Assembly: GCA_016926235.1 (NCBI GenBank)
Contig: JAFGOZ010000028.1
Span: 1 to 64,000, forward strand
Length of the DNA stretch: 64,000 nt
Origin: Bacteroidales bacterium
GTDB lineage: Bacteria > Bacteroidota > Bacteroidia > Bacteroidales > UBA10428
Direction of reading: 5' to 3'
Part shown: piece after piece, positions 1-7,356 of the stretch
How the letters are laid out: every line of letters starts with the position of its first letter
How positions within the stretch are numbered: the first letter of the stretch is position 1
Translations under genes and position numbers: made by a program
Notes under the pieces: generated by a model
Seen by the model: the letters and a program-made list of their open reading frames with translations, nothing else
What the model was told of the DNA's origin: nothing
The model's database searches: none

Positions 1-1
1 A

Positions 2-50
2 CCGTTGCACCTGCGATCCTCATTTATAGTTCTATAAATGCCTGCAACGG
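2..50. terminator. Interrupted inverted repeat, possible terminator of an upstream gene
   Basis: The outer arms CCGTTGCA (2-9) and TGCAACGG (43-50) are perfect complements, and so are the inner arms CATTTATA (21-28) and TATAAATG (33-40) around a 4-base loop. An 11-base bulge on the left faces 2 bases on the right. No coding frame crosses it. It may end a gene lying before the window or be a hairpin repeat; no clear T tract follows. Confidence 0.4.
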
Positions 51-211
51 AATAGCAGAATGTCATCTAATGAGCATAATGATTTCTCACTAAAATAATA
101 AGGGAAATTTTAAAATTGAATCTAGTTATATAGTAGAACACAAAGCAGGAGCAGAGGCCACAGAGCCTCATTCCTCCACCTTCTCCTCAGCCTTAGCCTC
201 TATTAGACATT

Positions 212-271
212 ACTGCCACGCCACTGCCACTGCCACACAACCCCGGTCTTCCGACTCCGGACTTCCGTCTC
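212..271. repeat. Degenerate short direct repeats
   Basis: Bases 212-236 repeat the motif ACTGCCAC/CCACTGCC in tandem. Bases 247-270 repeat CTTCCG/ACTCCGG units. The stretch 140-275 is unusually pyrimidine-rich compared with the AT-rich surroundings. No gene is visible in 51-312 apart from this low-complexity material, which lies just upstream of the aminotransferase promoter. Confidence 0.5.
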
Positions 272-312
272 AATTATTTCCCCCTTTCCCATACCAATCA
301 TCTAAAAAATAC

Positions 313-320
313 TAACTTTG
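313..320 (+). promoter_or_regulatory. Bacteroidota -7 promoter box for the aminotransferase
   Basis: TAACTTTG matches the Bacteroidota -7 consensus TAnnTTTG and lies 28 bases before the ATG at 349. No convincing -33 TTTG box is seen at the expected distance, so the assignment rests on the -7 element alone. Confidence 0.5.
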
Positions 321-348
321 CGGATTATTTAAATGAAACATACTTAGT

Positions 349-1419
349 ATGAACATGCTTACAGATCTTAAAAGTCCTTCCGTATTTATTGGTAAACAGG
401 GAAATGGAATCATCAGTTTTGGCTCAGGGCAACCTGATCTGCCTCCTCCAAAGGAAGCGATCGAAAATATTAATATTCGTAATGATTTGCGTTATGGATT
501 AATCCAGGGAGAATATCCTTTGCGTGAAGCTCTTTCGAAAGAATATCCTACTTCATCAGCAGATAATTTTGTGATTACCAATGGTGCATCCGAAGCACTC
601 GACCTTATTTTTAGGGCCATGCAGGGCGGTAAGGTGCTGTTGCCACGTCCTTACTACTATTCTTACCCACCCATAGTGGAGTATTCCGGAATGGAGCCTG
701 TTTACACCGATCTTATCGATGGACGTATTGATATGAACGATTTCAAGAAAAAAATAGGACAATGTAAAGCCGTTCTGATCAATTCTCCCAGCAACCCTAC
801 CGGACGTATTGAAGATATCAATACTCTTAAGGAGATTGAAGAAATAACCAAAGATAAAGGCATATACGTAGTAAGCGATGAAGTATACAAAGATCTGATT
901 TATGAACGCGAAAACTATCATATAAAAGGAGACCATGTAATCACCGTTAACTCCTTCTCAAAAACCTATGCTATGTGTGGGGTAAGGGTTGGTTATCTTT
1001 GGGGTGCCGATATGGACATTGTAAACAAGGTAATTGAAATTAAGACCCATACCTCCATGAATACAAACCTGGTAGGGCAGGATATGGCTCTACAGGCTAT
1101 GAATGCCCCAAAGGGATATATTAAAACGCAGCTTGAGATATGGAGAGAACGCCGTGACCTGATATATGACGGGCTTAAAACAATTGGCCTGGATCTGTGG
1201 AAACCGGAAGGTGCATTTTATGTTCTGCCAAAAGTGCCCAACCACAAACAGATGCTTCTTAAACTTTACAACAAATACAAAGTAATTACCTACCTGGGTG
1301 ACTGGTTTGGTGCCCCCGGACGCATTCGTTTCAGCTATGCCCTTGATGCAAAGCTTATTGAACAAGGCCTCAACCTGCTTGAAATGGCGCTCAAAGAGCA
1401 GGATGTACATGTGATGTAG
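349..1419 (+). CDS. Pyridoxal-phosphate aminotransferase, class I/II
   Basis: Cytosolic PLP enzyme of fold type I, expected to transfer an amino group from an amino acid to a 2-oxo acid; the sequence does not reveal the substrate. Visible landmarks are NSPSNPTGR at residues 145-153, SDEVY at 176-180 (PLP-binding Asp), the Schiff-base lysine K205 in NSFSKTYAMCGVRVGY, and the carboxylate-binding Arg near 327 in RIRFSYA. At 356 residues it is slightly shorter than aspartate/tyrosine aminotransferases (about 390), mainly because the N-terminal arm is short. A second Met is at codon 3. The gene stands alone behind its own -7 box. The family call is firm; aspartate, aromatic or histidinol-phosphate specificity remains open. 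Confidence 0.9.
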   Translation: MNMLTDLKSPSVFIGKQGNGIISFGSGQPDLPPPKEAIENINIRNDLRYGLIQGEYPLREALSKEYPTSSADNFVITNGASEALDLIFRAMQGGKVLLPRPYYYSYPPIVEYSGMEPVYTDLIDGRIDMNDFKKKIGQCKAVLINSPSNPTGRIEDINTLKEIEEITKDKGIYVVSDEVYKDLIYERENYHIKGDHVITVNSFSKTYAMCGVRVGYLWGADMDIVNKVIEIKTHTSMNTNLVGQDMALQAMNAPKGYIKTQLEIWRERRDLIYDGLKTIGLDLWKPEGAFYVLPKVPNHKQMLLKLYNKYKVITYLGDWFGAPGRIRFSYALDAKLIEQGLNLLEMALKEQDVHVM

Positions 1420-1814
1420 AAATGCAAGACTACTGGCCTTTGCCACTATTCCTTTTGGAAACTTTTATCATTGCCTCAAATAGTCACAAAGTTATCATTC
1501 ATTGTATATATACGCGAAGCTGCTGTAATTATAGTGTCTTCGTTTTTCCATTGCCTTCTCCTTCACTTAATACCTTCTGGTAATTAATCGTCATTAATTT
1601 GTCATTTATAACAGCTAACGATGAATAAAAACTTATTGGCTACCTATTAACAATAAGTGATAAATCATACCCCCTCAACCATACCTGCTCATACTAACCG
1701 GTCAATTCCATTTTCAAATAACAAAATTCCGTTTTTTTTACTACCTTGCTGACATAGGGTTGTCACATTCCCATTGTATCTTTACAAAAAATACTAACAA
1801 TTTAAACTTTCAAC
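1420..1814. other. Intergenic region with a -7-like box
   Basis: No coding frame or strong hairpin is seen in these 395 bases. TATCTTTA at 1777-1784 resembles the TAnnTTTG -7 element and lies 31 bases before the next ATG, so it is the likely promoter of the GyrI-like gene. TTG triplets upstream are not at a standard -33 distance. Confidence 0.4.
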
Positions 1815-2336
1815 ATGAGAACAAAACATTTATTATTAAGTATTTGCGCTATGATTGCTCTTAGCCTTGCAGCCCAGGATGGTGGCAAACAAAAAGCTTT
1901 TGAAGCAAAAGTAAGAGAAGTAGATGGTTTCCATATGGTATACTACGAATTTAAAGGTCCATACGATCAGGCTTTTGGCGAATTTATGTCACTGATGGAA
2001 TATCTCGCATCCAATAATATTGAAATGGGTCCGAATGCCCTGGGAATTTTTTACGATGATCCACAGGATGTAGCTCCGGAAAATTTAAGGAGTGATGTAG
2101 GTTTTATGGTTAAAAGCCCTGCTCCTTCGGGTGAAAAATTCAAATACAAAAAAGTAGAAGGATTCAAAGCTGTTTCGGTTAAGTACTACTCAATGGAGGA
2201 TATCCAAAAGGCTTATGAATCATTGGGAGAATATTTAGTGCAATCAGACCTGACACCTAAAGGTCCTGCATATGAAATATATTACAGCAGCGATCCAAAT
2301 GTAGTGGATACAGAAATATTGATGCCTGTTGAATAA
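1815..2336 (+). CDS. Secreted GyrI-like small-molecule-binding domain protein
   Basis: A 173-residue protein with a signal peptide (MRTKHLLLSICAMIALSLAAQ) followed by a single domain resembling the GyrI-like/AraC effector-binding (SHS2) fold. Typical features are a FHMVYYEFKGPYDQAF-like first strand and helix, a central GIFYDDP strand, a paired KKVEGFKAVSVKYYS second half, and a final YEIYYSSDPN...ILMPVE strand as in SOUL/GyrI-like proteins. Such domains bind small ligands; here the domain has no DNA-binding partner and is predicted to be periplasmic. It is monocistronic and ends against a bidirectional terminator. The ligand is unknown. Confidence 0.7.
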   Translation: MRTKHLLLSICAMIALSLAAQDGGKQKAFEAKVREVDGFHMVYYEFKGPYDQAFGEFMSLMEYLASNNIEMGPNALGIFYDDPQDVAPENLRSDVGFMVKSPAPSGEKFKYKKVEGFKAVSVKYYSMEDIQKAYESLGEYLVQSDLTPKGPAYEIYYSSDPNVVDTEILMPVE

Positions 2337-2343
2337 AAAAATA

Positions 2344-2391
2344 GTTCACGCAAAAACCGTAAAGGATAATTCTTTGCACTTTTGCGTGAAC
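2344..2391. terminator. Bidirectional terminator between convergent genes
   Basis: GTTCACGCAAAA (2344-2355) is the perfect 12-base reverse complement of 2380-2391, with a 24-base loop that can itself pair partly (AAAG/CTTT). It lies between the stop at 2336 (+) and the stop at 2395 (-), and so can end both transcripts. Confidence 0.75.
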
Positions 2392-2394
2392 CCT

Positions 2395-3927
2395 TTATGG
2401 TATCAATATCTTTAATACTTCATCTCTCCAGATAGCATAGCCTTCATCATTCAAATGCAAATTATCGTATGTGAAAATATCTTCCCTGACCTGGCACTCT
2501 TTGTCCAGCATAGGAGTGAATACATCAATGTAAGAAACAAAAGAGTATTCATTGCATAAGTCTTTCAGCATATTATTTGCCTCCACATACTTATCCTGAT
2601 ATTTTGAGCGTGCCGGGCTGGGCTTAATGGATAAAAAGTAAACATCAGTACCCGGCAGCTCTGTTTCGACTTTATGAATAAATTCATGGCATTGCCTGAC
2701 AAAATCAGAAGGACTAAGTCCGTATGCAATGTCATTGTCTCCTTCATACACAAGTATCTTTGAAGGTTTATATTTGCTTACTAATCGAGGAAAATAATAC
2801 AACAGATATTGCATTGTTGATCCCCCAAATCCACGGTTAATAACAGTAAGCTCCTGAAAATCTTCCGTGAGTGTTTGCCACCTCCTGAAACTGGACGAAC
2901 CTGCAAAAAGTATTGCTGAATCAGGTGGAGGGAATAGCTGATCCATCATTTCATAGTAACGAATCTCATTCTCAAATTTCAGATCAGCGTTGGGGACGGA
3001 AAATTCGAGAGGAGAAATAAGTGTATTTATTACACTTATTAATGAATCGTCTACGTACACATTTTTTTCAACAATATGGTCTTTTAAGTGCAGGGTCATT
3101 TCAGCCCGGGCATAATTATCAACAATTTTAAAAACTTCCTTCTGGTCATCAATACTTAATATTTTACTTGCTAACCTCTCCTCACCTGTAACCGTAACAA
3201 CCAGTGAATTCATATCCCGGACATAGTATTTTGTCGACATTAGCGGTGTCTCCGTTTTTTCTTTCACAAGCTTTACCGGAAACATGCTTAAAGGTGTAAG
3301 ATACGTTTGACTGCCATTATGCCAGCTATATGTAATCACATCTTCATCATCCTTTTTGTCCATATCCCTGACATATACCTGCAAACCGATTATATCTCCT
3401 TCTTTTGGAGCTAGCCCAATATCCTTAAAAAGAATGCTGCTGCGAATTGTATACCCATTTTCTGTAAGAACTGCATTACATTTCTTTTCCGGTAGATCTT
3501 TTCTTAAATCACGCCTGTTTCTGTAGTCGCCTATTATGCAACGAAATGTATCATCAGGGAAATAGGAAATCGTGTACTGTATCATGTTGTTGCTCCCGAA
3601 AGAATCAGTAATAAATATTTCTACAGCATCACTCTTCCATACAGAACGCTCATCAATCAGAACACTGTCATCCTCGATAAAAAAAAGAAAAAATAGTCCC
3701 TCTTCCTCCCAACCTACGGTAAAGGTTGCATCCAAATCCTGTTTTGGAACAGACTTCCCAAGTTTGTTGCTATATAAATGCACTCGTAGGCCCTGTGATA
3801 TGCTACTCTTAAATAAATATGGTATTGTCACCTCATCCGGTTTATTAGTAAAATAACGGATGTCCTGGTTAGAACAATACTCCAGGATAATTGTGAAAAA
3901 GAAGAGATAGAAAATATAATGTTTCAT
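2395..3927 (-). CDS. Secreted SGNH/GDSL-type esterase with N-terminal CBM9-like domain
   Basis: A 510-residue exported protein. The preferred start is the ATG at 3927 (MKHYIFYLFFFTIILEYCSNQ, a signal peptide with a weak lipobox-like LEYC); an upstream frame opens at 3990 but adds a second hydrophobic stretch. Residues of about 25-230 resemble the CBM9-like/DOMON fold used for carbohydrate binding (DATFTVGWEEEGLFFLFFIEDD, WKSDAVEIFI). The C-terminal part is an SGNH hydrolase: block I GSSSFRRW near 342, block II NRGFGGS, block III GDND and block V DNLHLN near 487-490 (catalytic Asp/His). Block I has GSSS rather than GDSL, which is common in this subfamily. The likely role is deacylation of an extracellular polysaccharide. 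It is divergent from the alginate-lyase-like gene. Confidence 0.8.
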   Translation of the reverse strand: MKHYIFYLFFFTIILEYCSNQDIRYFTNKPDEVTIPYLFKSSISQGLRVHLYSNKLGKSVPKQDLDATFTVGWEEEGLFFLFFIEDDSVLIDERSVWKSDAVEIFITDSFGSNNMIQYTISYFPDDTFRCIIGDYRNRRDLRKDLPEKKCNAVLTENGYTIRSSILFKDIGLAPKEGDIIGLQVYVRDMDKKDDEDVITYSWHNGSQTYLTPLSMFPVKLVKEKTETPLMSTKYYVRDMNSLVVTVTGEERLASKILSIDDQKEVFKIVDNYARAEMTLHLKDHIVEKNVYVDDSLISVINTLISPLEFSVPNADLKFENEIRYYEMMDQLFPPPDSAILFAGSSSFRRWQTLTEDFQELTVINRGFGGSTMQYLLYYFPRLVSKYKPSKILVYEGDNDIAYGLSPSDFVRQCHEFIHKVETELPGTDVYFLSIKPSPARSKYQDKYVEANNMLKDLCNEYSFVSYIDVFTPMLDKECQVREDIFTYDNLHLNDEGYAIWRDEVLKILIP

Positions 3928-4059
3928 AATTTGCATGTTTACAGTGTTTGAAATTACAAAAAAGTCTATTGTTAATAAAAGAAATTTCATTACCGGGATT
4001 TTGGTTATATTTTTAGGGTTGAAAGGCTCATTTTGCCCTTAATTGATAATGCATTGGTG

Positions 4060-5187
4060 ATGAGGAAAATAATACTTGCAATAGTTTTATTAATGATTGC
4101 AAGAACCAAAGTTTTTGCAGAAATTGATGTAAGCCATATTGTATTGCTGAATAGAAGTCAGCAGGAAATGTTGCGGCAAATGGTTAATAATGATCCCCGG
4201 GCCCGCAATCTCTGGCACATGCTTAAACAGGAGGCCGACCTGGTACTTATGCTTTCACCGCAACCCCAGGGTACATTGAGGTATGCAGGACTTTCAAGGG
4301 ATGATGATGACCGCATAGAAACCGAAATGGCTCTATATGACATGGACTGCCTGGGAATACTGTACTATTCCATAATTTGTTCCGACAGAGACACCGGGTA
4401 TATTGGACAGGCGAAAAAATTTATAAAAGCATGGACTACTGAGTATGTTCCAACAGGTAACCCTGAAAATGAAAGTAAGCTGGAACCCCTCTTTCATTGT
4501 TATTTTCTTATTAAACAATATTTCAGTATTGAAGAACAGGAAGCTATTGAAAACTGGATGATTGATATTGCAGAAATGGAGAAGCGTAATGATAATCTTC
4601 CCATGGATGGGAGTGAAGCTCAGAGAATAAAAAACATTGGCACCCTTGGGTACCTGTTAAATGAGCCGGAATATGTAAAATATTCAGTAAGTGCATTTAA
4701 AAGATATGTAGAAGTGTCTCTTTATCCTGATGGTACGAGTTACGAATTGTCTCAAAGCAATATTCTGGAAAATCATGTTACAATGCTTGAGGCATTAGTG
4801 TCTTTTGGCATTACTTTCAGGCAATTTGAAGGCTCTGAAACCCGTTTGGACGTGTATTCATACCAGAGCCCAAATGGCTCATCGGTAAAAAGAAGTGTTG
4901 AATATGTAGAGCCTTATGCAAAAGGTAAATTGAAACATATGGAGCAGTATGATCGCGATGAAATGGTTGAAAGCACTATGTCATATGGCTTTGAAGATGC
5001 TAACTCCTCCAGGGAATGGTTTAATCCTGCTGCTGCCAATACACTAATGCAACTCGCGTCATTCTTTGATAAATCAGATACTAAAATCATACAGTCAAAA
5101 TCGGAAAACCGGCATTATGAAACATGGTTGGGTTTAATGGTACGTGTGGCTGCAGGAGAAAATAATACACGGTTAAGTTTACGATGA
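4060..5187 (+). CDS. Alginate-lyase-family secreted protein
   Basis: The frame is open from a TTG at 4033, but the ATG at 4060 gives a proper signal peptide (MRKIILAIVLLMIARTKVFA), so a 375-residue product is preferred. The mature part is helix-rich and matches the alpha/alpha-toroid layout of the alginate lyase family (PL5-like): a helical region near YDMDCLGILYYSIICSD, an ESKLEPLFHCYFLIKQYF segment where the family carries active-site residues, and the YPDGTSYELSQSNILENHVTMLEAL segment with a candidate catalytic His/Tyr. The classical NNH motif is not obvious, so lyase activity is uncertain. The neighbouring divergent SGNH esterase suggests a shared polysaccharide substrate. Confidence 0.7.
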   Translation: MRKIILAIVLLMIARTKVFAEIDVSHIVLLNRSQQEMLRQMVNNDPRARNLWHMLKQEADLVLMLSPQPQGTLRYAGLSRDDDDRIETEMALYDMDCLGILYYSIICSDRDTGYIGQAKKFIKAWTTEYVPTGNPENESKLEPLFHCYFLIKQYFSIEEQEAIENWMIDIAEMEKRNDNLPMDGSEAQRIKNIGTLGYLLNEPEYVKYSVSAFKRYVEVSLYPDGTSYELSQSNILENHVTMLEALVSFGITFRQFEGSETRLDVYSYQSPNGSSVKRSVEYVEPYAKGKLKHMEQYDRDEMVESTMSYGFEDANSSREWFNPAAANTLMQLASFFDKSDTKIIQSKSENRHYETWLGLMVRVAAGENNTRLSLR

Positions 5188-5257
5188 TCAATTAATGTTG
5201 TATTTATCTAAAATACAGCCCTTTAAAAGTTTTTAAGTAAAATAATCTAAAAAAAAC

Positions 5258-5288
5258 TTGACTTTTAATATTTCATGTTTTATCTTTG
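5258..5288 (+). promoter_or_regulatory. Promoter of the tetR-led operon
   Basis: TTG at 5258-5260 (-33 element) is followed after 20 bases by TATCTTTG at 5281-5288, an exact TAnnTTTG -7 box. The spacing fits the Bacteroidota consensus. The first TetR operator starts on the last base of the -7 box, so a bound repressor would block initiation. Confidence 0.75.
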
Positions 5289-5303
5289 ACCAAGCGTTCA
5301 GTC
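5288..5303. promoter_or_regulatory. TetR-type operator O1
   Basis: GACCAAGCGTTCAGTC agrees at 12 of 16 positions with the better palindrome at 5352-5367. It overlaps the -7 box of the promoter for the adjacent TetR-family gene, a classic autorepression arrangement. The link to this particular TetR is inferred from position and symmetry. Confidence 0.65.
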
Positions 5304-5316
5304 ATAAAATTAATAT

Positions 5317-5336
5317 AAAGCCATTATGGCTTTTTT
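5317..5336 (+). terminator. Hairpin with T run in the tetR leader
   Basis: AAAGCCAT (5317-5324) pairs with ATGGCTTT (5326-5333) around one base, with a run of six Ts at 5331-5336. It looks like an intrinsic terminator or attenuator placed between the two operators, upstream of tetR. No gene ends just before it, so it more likely attenuates the tetR transcript than ends another one. Confidence 0.5.
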
Positions 5337-5351
5337 AGATGAGCATACATT

Positions 5352-5367
5352 GACTGAACGGTCAGTC
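5352..5367. promoter_or_regulatory. TetR-type operator O2
   Basis: GACTGAACGGTCAGTC is a near-perfect palindrome (GACTGA..../....TCAGTC) of the size bound by TetR/AcrR-type repressors. It lies 103 bases before tetR and 48 bases after O1. Either a second promoter lies downstream of it or the two sites act together. Confidence 0.7.
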
Positions 5368-5469
5368 TTAAAATTATGCAGATGAAAACAAAAGCATTAA
5401 ATACTTTTCAAAACCCTGCCTCCCAAATAAAAATTCAACAAATCGACAAATCAAAAATCATTAAATAAA

Positions 5470-6060
5470 ATGTCACCCAGGACAGAAATACAATTTGAAG
5501 AAATTCGCAAAGAGAAGAGAAAGTTAATAATGGATACTGCGCTGCAACTTTTTGCAGAAGAAGGATTTCATTCTACAACTATAAGTATGATTGCAAAAAA
5601 GGCCGATATTTCAAAAGGTTTGCTTTACAATTACTTTGAAAGCAAGGAGATCCTCCTAAAAGAAATTATGGACGAATCGGTCGATATCCTCTGGAGATAC
5701 TTTGATCCTAATAAAGATGGCATACTGACAAAAGAGGAGTTTGTATATTTTATCCACCAGACATTTCATGTGGTAAAAAACAACCAGGACCACTGGCGGT
5801 TATATTCAGCCCTTATGTTTCAACCCAGGGTGTTGAAACTCATTGAACACAATTTTGAAAATGCAGGCCAGAATATTATGAAGCTGCTCTTTGAATTTTT
5901 CAAAACCTGCGGATGTGAAGACCCTGAAGGTGAAATATTAATATTTTCGTCTCTTTTAAAAGGTGCTGTTGTTCAATATCTTGCGGGCCCTAATATCTTC
6001 CCTCTTGAATATTTCGAAGAAAAAATAATTGCACATTATAAACAAAAACTGAAGTTATGA
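5470..6060 (+). CDS. TetR/AcrR family transcriptional regulator
   Basis: A 196-residue protein with an N-terminal TetR helix-turn-helix at about residues 17-63 (IMDTALQLFAEEGFHSTTISMIAKKADISKGLLYNYFESKEILL), the recognition helix being SKGLLYNYF (48-56). The C-terminal part is the variable helical ligand-binding and dimer domain. It is the first gene of the operon and overlaps the next gene by four bases (ATGA). Two palindromes upstream (5288-5303, 5352-5367) are its probable operators, so it is likely an autoregulated repressor of the downstream ABC export system, released by an unknown ligand. Confidence 0.9.
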   Translation: MSPRTEIQFEEIRKEKRKLIMDTALQLFAEEGFHSTTISMIAKKADISKGLLYNYFESKEILLKEIMDESVDILWRYFDPNKDGILTKEEFVYFIHQTFHVVKNNQDHWRLYSALMFQPRVLKLIEHNFENAGQNIMKLLFEFFKTCGCEDPEGEILIFSSLLKGAVVQYLAGPNIFPLEYFEEKIIAHYKQKLKL

Positions 6061-6809
6061 CACGAGTTTTTTATTTAACCGGAATCATCGCACTGTTTTG
6101 CATAAGTAGTGTGTTTGCACAAGATGCAAAAGAGATCATAAAAAAAGCAGATGAAAAATTCCAGGGCGAGAAATCGAGCCAGGGAGAAATGGACATTATC
6201 ATTAAACGGCCAAAATGGGAACGTACCTTTAGTGTAAAAAGCTGGTCGCTGGGCAAGGACTTCTCCCTCACGCTTATCACCTCACCGGCCAATGAAAAGG
6301 GACAAACATTCCTGAAACGTTATAACGAATTATGGAGCTGGAACCCTTCCATCTCGCGGATGCTCAAACTTCCCCCTTCCATGATGTCGCAGGGATGGAT
6401 GGGCAGCGACTATTCCAATGATGACATTTTACGGGAATCGTCCATTGCCAATGATTACGATGCAAAGCTGCTGGGCGAAGAAAAATGCCAGGGATATGAT
6501 TGTTATAAAATTCAGCTTATCCCGCATGAAGATGTTGCGGTAGTTTGGGGAAAAATCATCATCTGGATATCCAAAAATGACTATTTCCAATTGAAAGGAG
6601 AATACTACGACGAGGATGATTACCTGGTAAGGACCATGCTGGCATCGGATATAAAAACCTTTGATGACCGCGAGTTACCATCAAAACTTGTGCTGATCCC
6701 CGCCGAAGAAGAAGGCAACAGCACCACAGTGATTCTTAAAAACTTTAAGTTCAATCAGAATATTGAAGAAAGCTTCTTTTCTCAACAAAACATGAAGAAG
6801 GTACGATAA
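6057..6809 (+). CDS. LolA-like outer-membrane lipoprotein-sorting protein
   Basis: A 250-residue periplasmic protein with signal peptide (residues 1-22, ending SVFAQ) and the LolA-like half-barrel of the lipoprotein-sorting family found beside ABC or RND exporters (PF17131-like). Characteristic segments are SSQGEMDIIIKRPKWERTF, the WSWNPSISRMLKLPPSMMSQGWMGSDYSNDDI core and the YDCYKIQLIP strand. Proteins of this type are thought to carry hydrophobic cargo across the periplasm. The gene overlaps tetR by four bases. Its stop codon is followed immediately by the tandem-repeat arm of the first four-helix-bundle cassette, which separates it from its likely permease partners. Confidence 0.85.
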   Translation: MTRVFYLTGIIALFCISSVFAQDAKEIIKKADEKFQGEKSSQGEMDIIIKRPKWERTFSVKSWSLGKDFSLTLITSPANEKGQTFLKRYNELWSWNPSISRMLKLPPSMMSQGWMGSDYSNDDILRESSIANDYDAKLLGEEKCQGYDCYKIQLIPHEDVAVVWGKIIIWISKNDYFQLKGEYYDEDDYLVRTMLASDIKTFDDRELPSKLVLIPAEEEGNSTTVILKNFKFNQNIEESFFSQQNMKKVR

Positions 6810-6810
6810 G

Positions 6811-6914
6811 AATGGAGAATGGACAATGGAGAATGAAGAATGGAGAATGAAGAATGGAGAATGGAGAATGAAGAATGAAGAATGAAGAATGGAGAATGGA
6901 GAATGAAGAATGAA
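6811..6914 (+). repeat. Left arm of four-helix-bundle cassette 1: GAATGGA/GAATGAA tandem repeat
   Basis: About 100 bases made almost entirely of 7-base units GAATGGA and GAATGAA in varying order, starting one base after the stop codon at 6809. Bases 6888-6907 form a perfect 20-base inverted repeat with 7310-7329 on the other side of the gene at 6931. The opposite strand reads as an open frame, but its peptide merely mirrors the repeat. Confidence 0.85.
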
Positions 6915-6930
6915 ATAAATTAAATACAAT

Positions 6931-7287
6931 ATGAAGAAAGAAAACATAATATTGACCAAGACCTATGATTTTGCATTAAAGATTGTTAAATTATATTTAT
7001 ATCTCAAATCTGAGTTCAATGAATTCGAATTGTCAAGGCAGGTTCTTAGAAGTGGGACATCTATTGGGGCAAACTCAGAGGAGGGGAATAATGCTCAATC
7101 AAAAAAGGACTTCATTTCAAAATTTTCCATTGCCCTGAAAGAAGCTAATGAAACCCATTATTGGCTAAGACTTTTGCGTGATAGTAATATGATAGAAGAA
7201 AAAACTGCCAATGATCTTTTAAATGAGTGCTCTGAGATAATAAAAATAATTAGTTCAATAGTTAAAACATCAAAAGAAAAAATATGA
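6931..7287 (+). CDS. Four-helix-bundle protein, 23S rRNA IVS (S23)/bAvd-like, copy 1
   Basis: A 118-residue protein of the four-helix-bundle family that includes proteins encoded in 23S rRNA intervening sequences and the accessory protein of diversity-generating retroelements. Family landmarks are TYDFALKIVKLY (helix 1), the conserved RSGTSIGANSEEG turn at about residues 40-52, SKKDFISKFSIALKEANETHYWLRLL (helix 3) and the C-terminal helix. It is about three-quarters identical to the copy at 10980. It interrupts the export operon in the same orientation and is flanked by inverted repeats. No reverse transcriptase, template repeat or rRNA lies nearby. The molecular role is unknown; RNA binding is plausible from the family. 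Confidence 0.9.
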   Translation: MKKENIILTKTYDFALKIVKLYLYLKSEFNEFELSRQVLRSGTSIGANSEEGNNAQSKKDFISKFSIALKEANETHYWLRLLRDSNMIEEKTANDLLNECSEIIKIISSIVKTSKEKI

Positions 7288-7309
7288 GTGACTGAGAATG
7301 GTAAATGAT

Positions 7310-7344
7310 TTCATTCTCCATTCTCCATTTTACATTATACATTA
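7310..7344 (+). repeat. Right arm of cassette 1
   Basis: Bases 7310-7329 are the exact reverse complement of 6888-6907. They are followed by the 12-mer CATTATACATTA (7333-7344), which also occurs at 11376-11387 at the end of the second cassette. The arm ends 12 bases before the permease ATG. Confidence 0.8.
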
Positions 7345-7356
7345 AACTAGTTTGTC

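Noticed and set aside
6811..6914. Possible CRISPR or minisatellite array
   Set aside because: Units are only 7 bases with no spacers; this is a simple tandem repeat forming one arm of the cassette.
6681..6959. Minus-strand open frame with FILHSPFS-type repeats
   Set aside because: Its peptide simply mirrors the tandem DNA repeat and overlaps the LolA-like gene.
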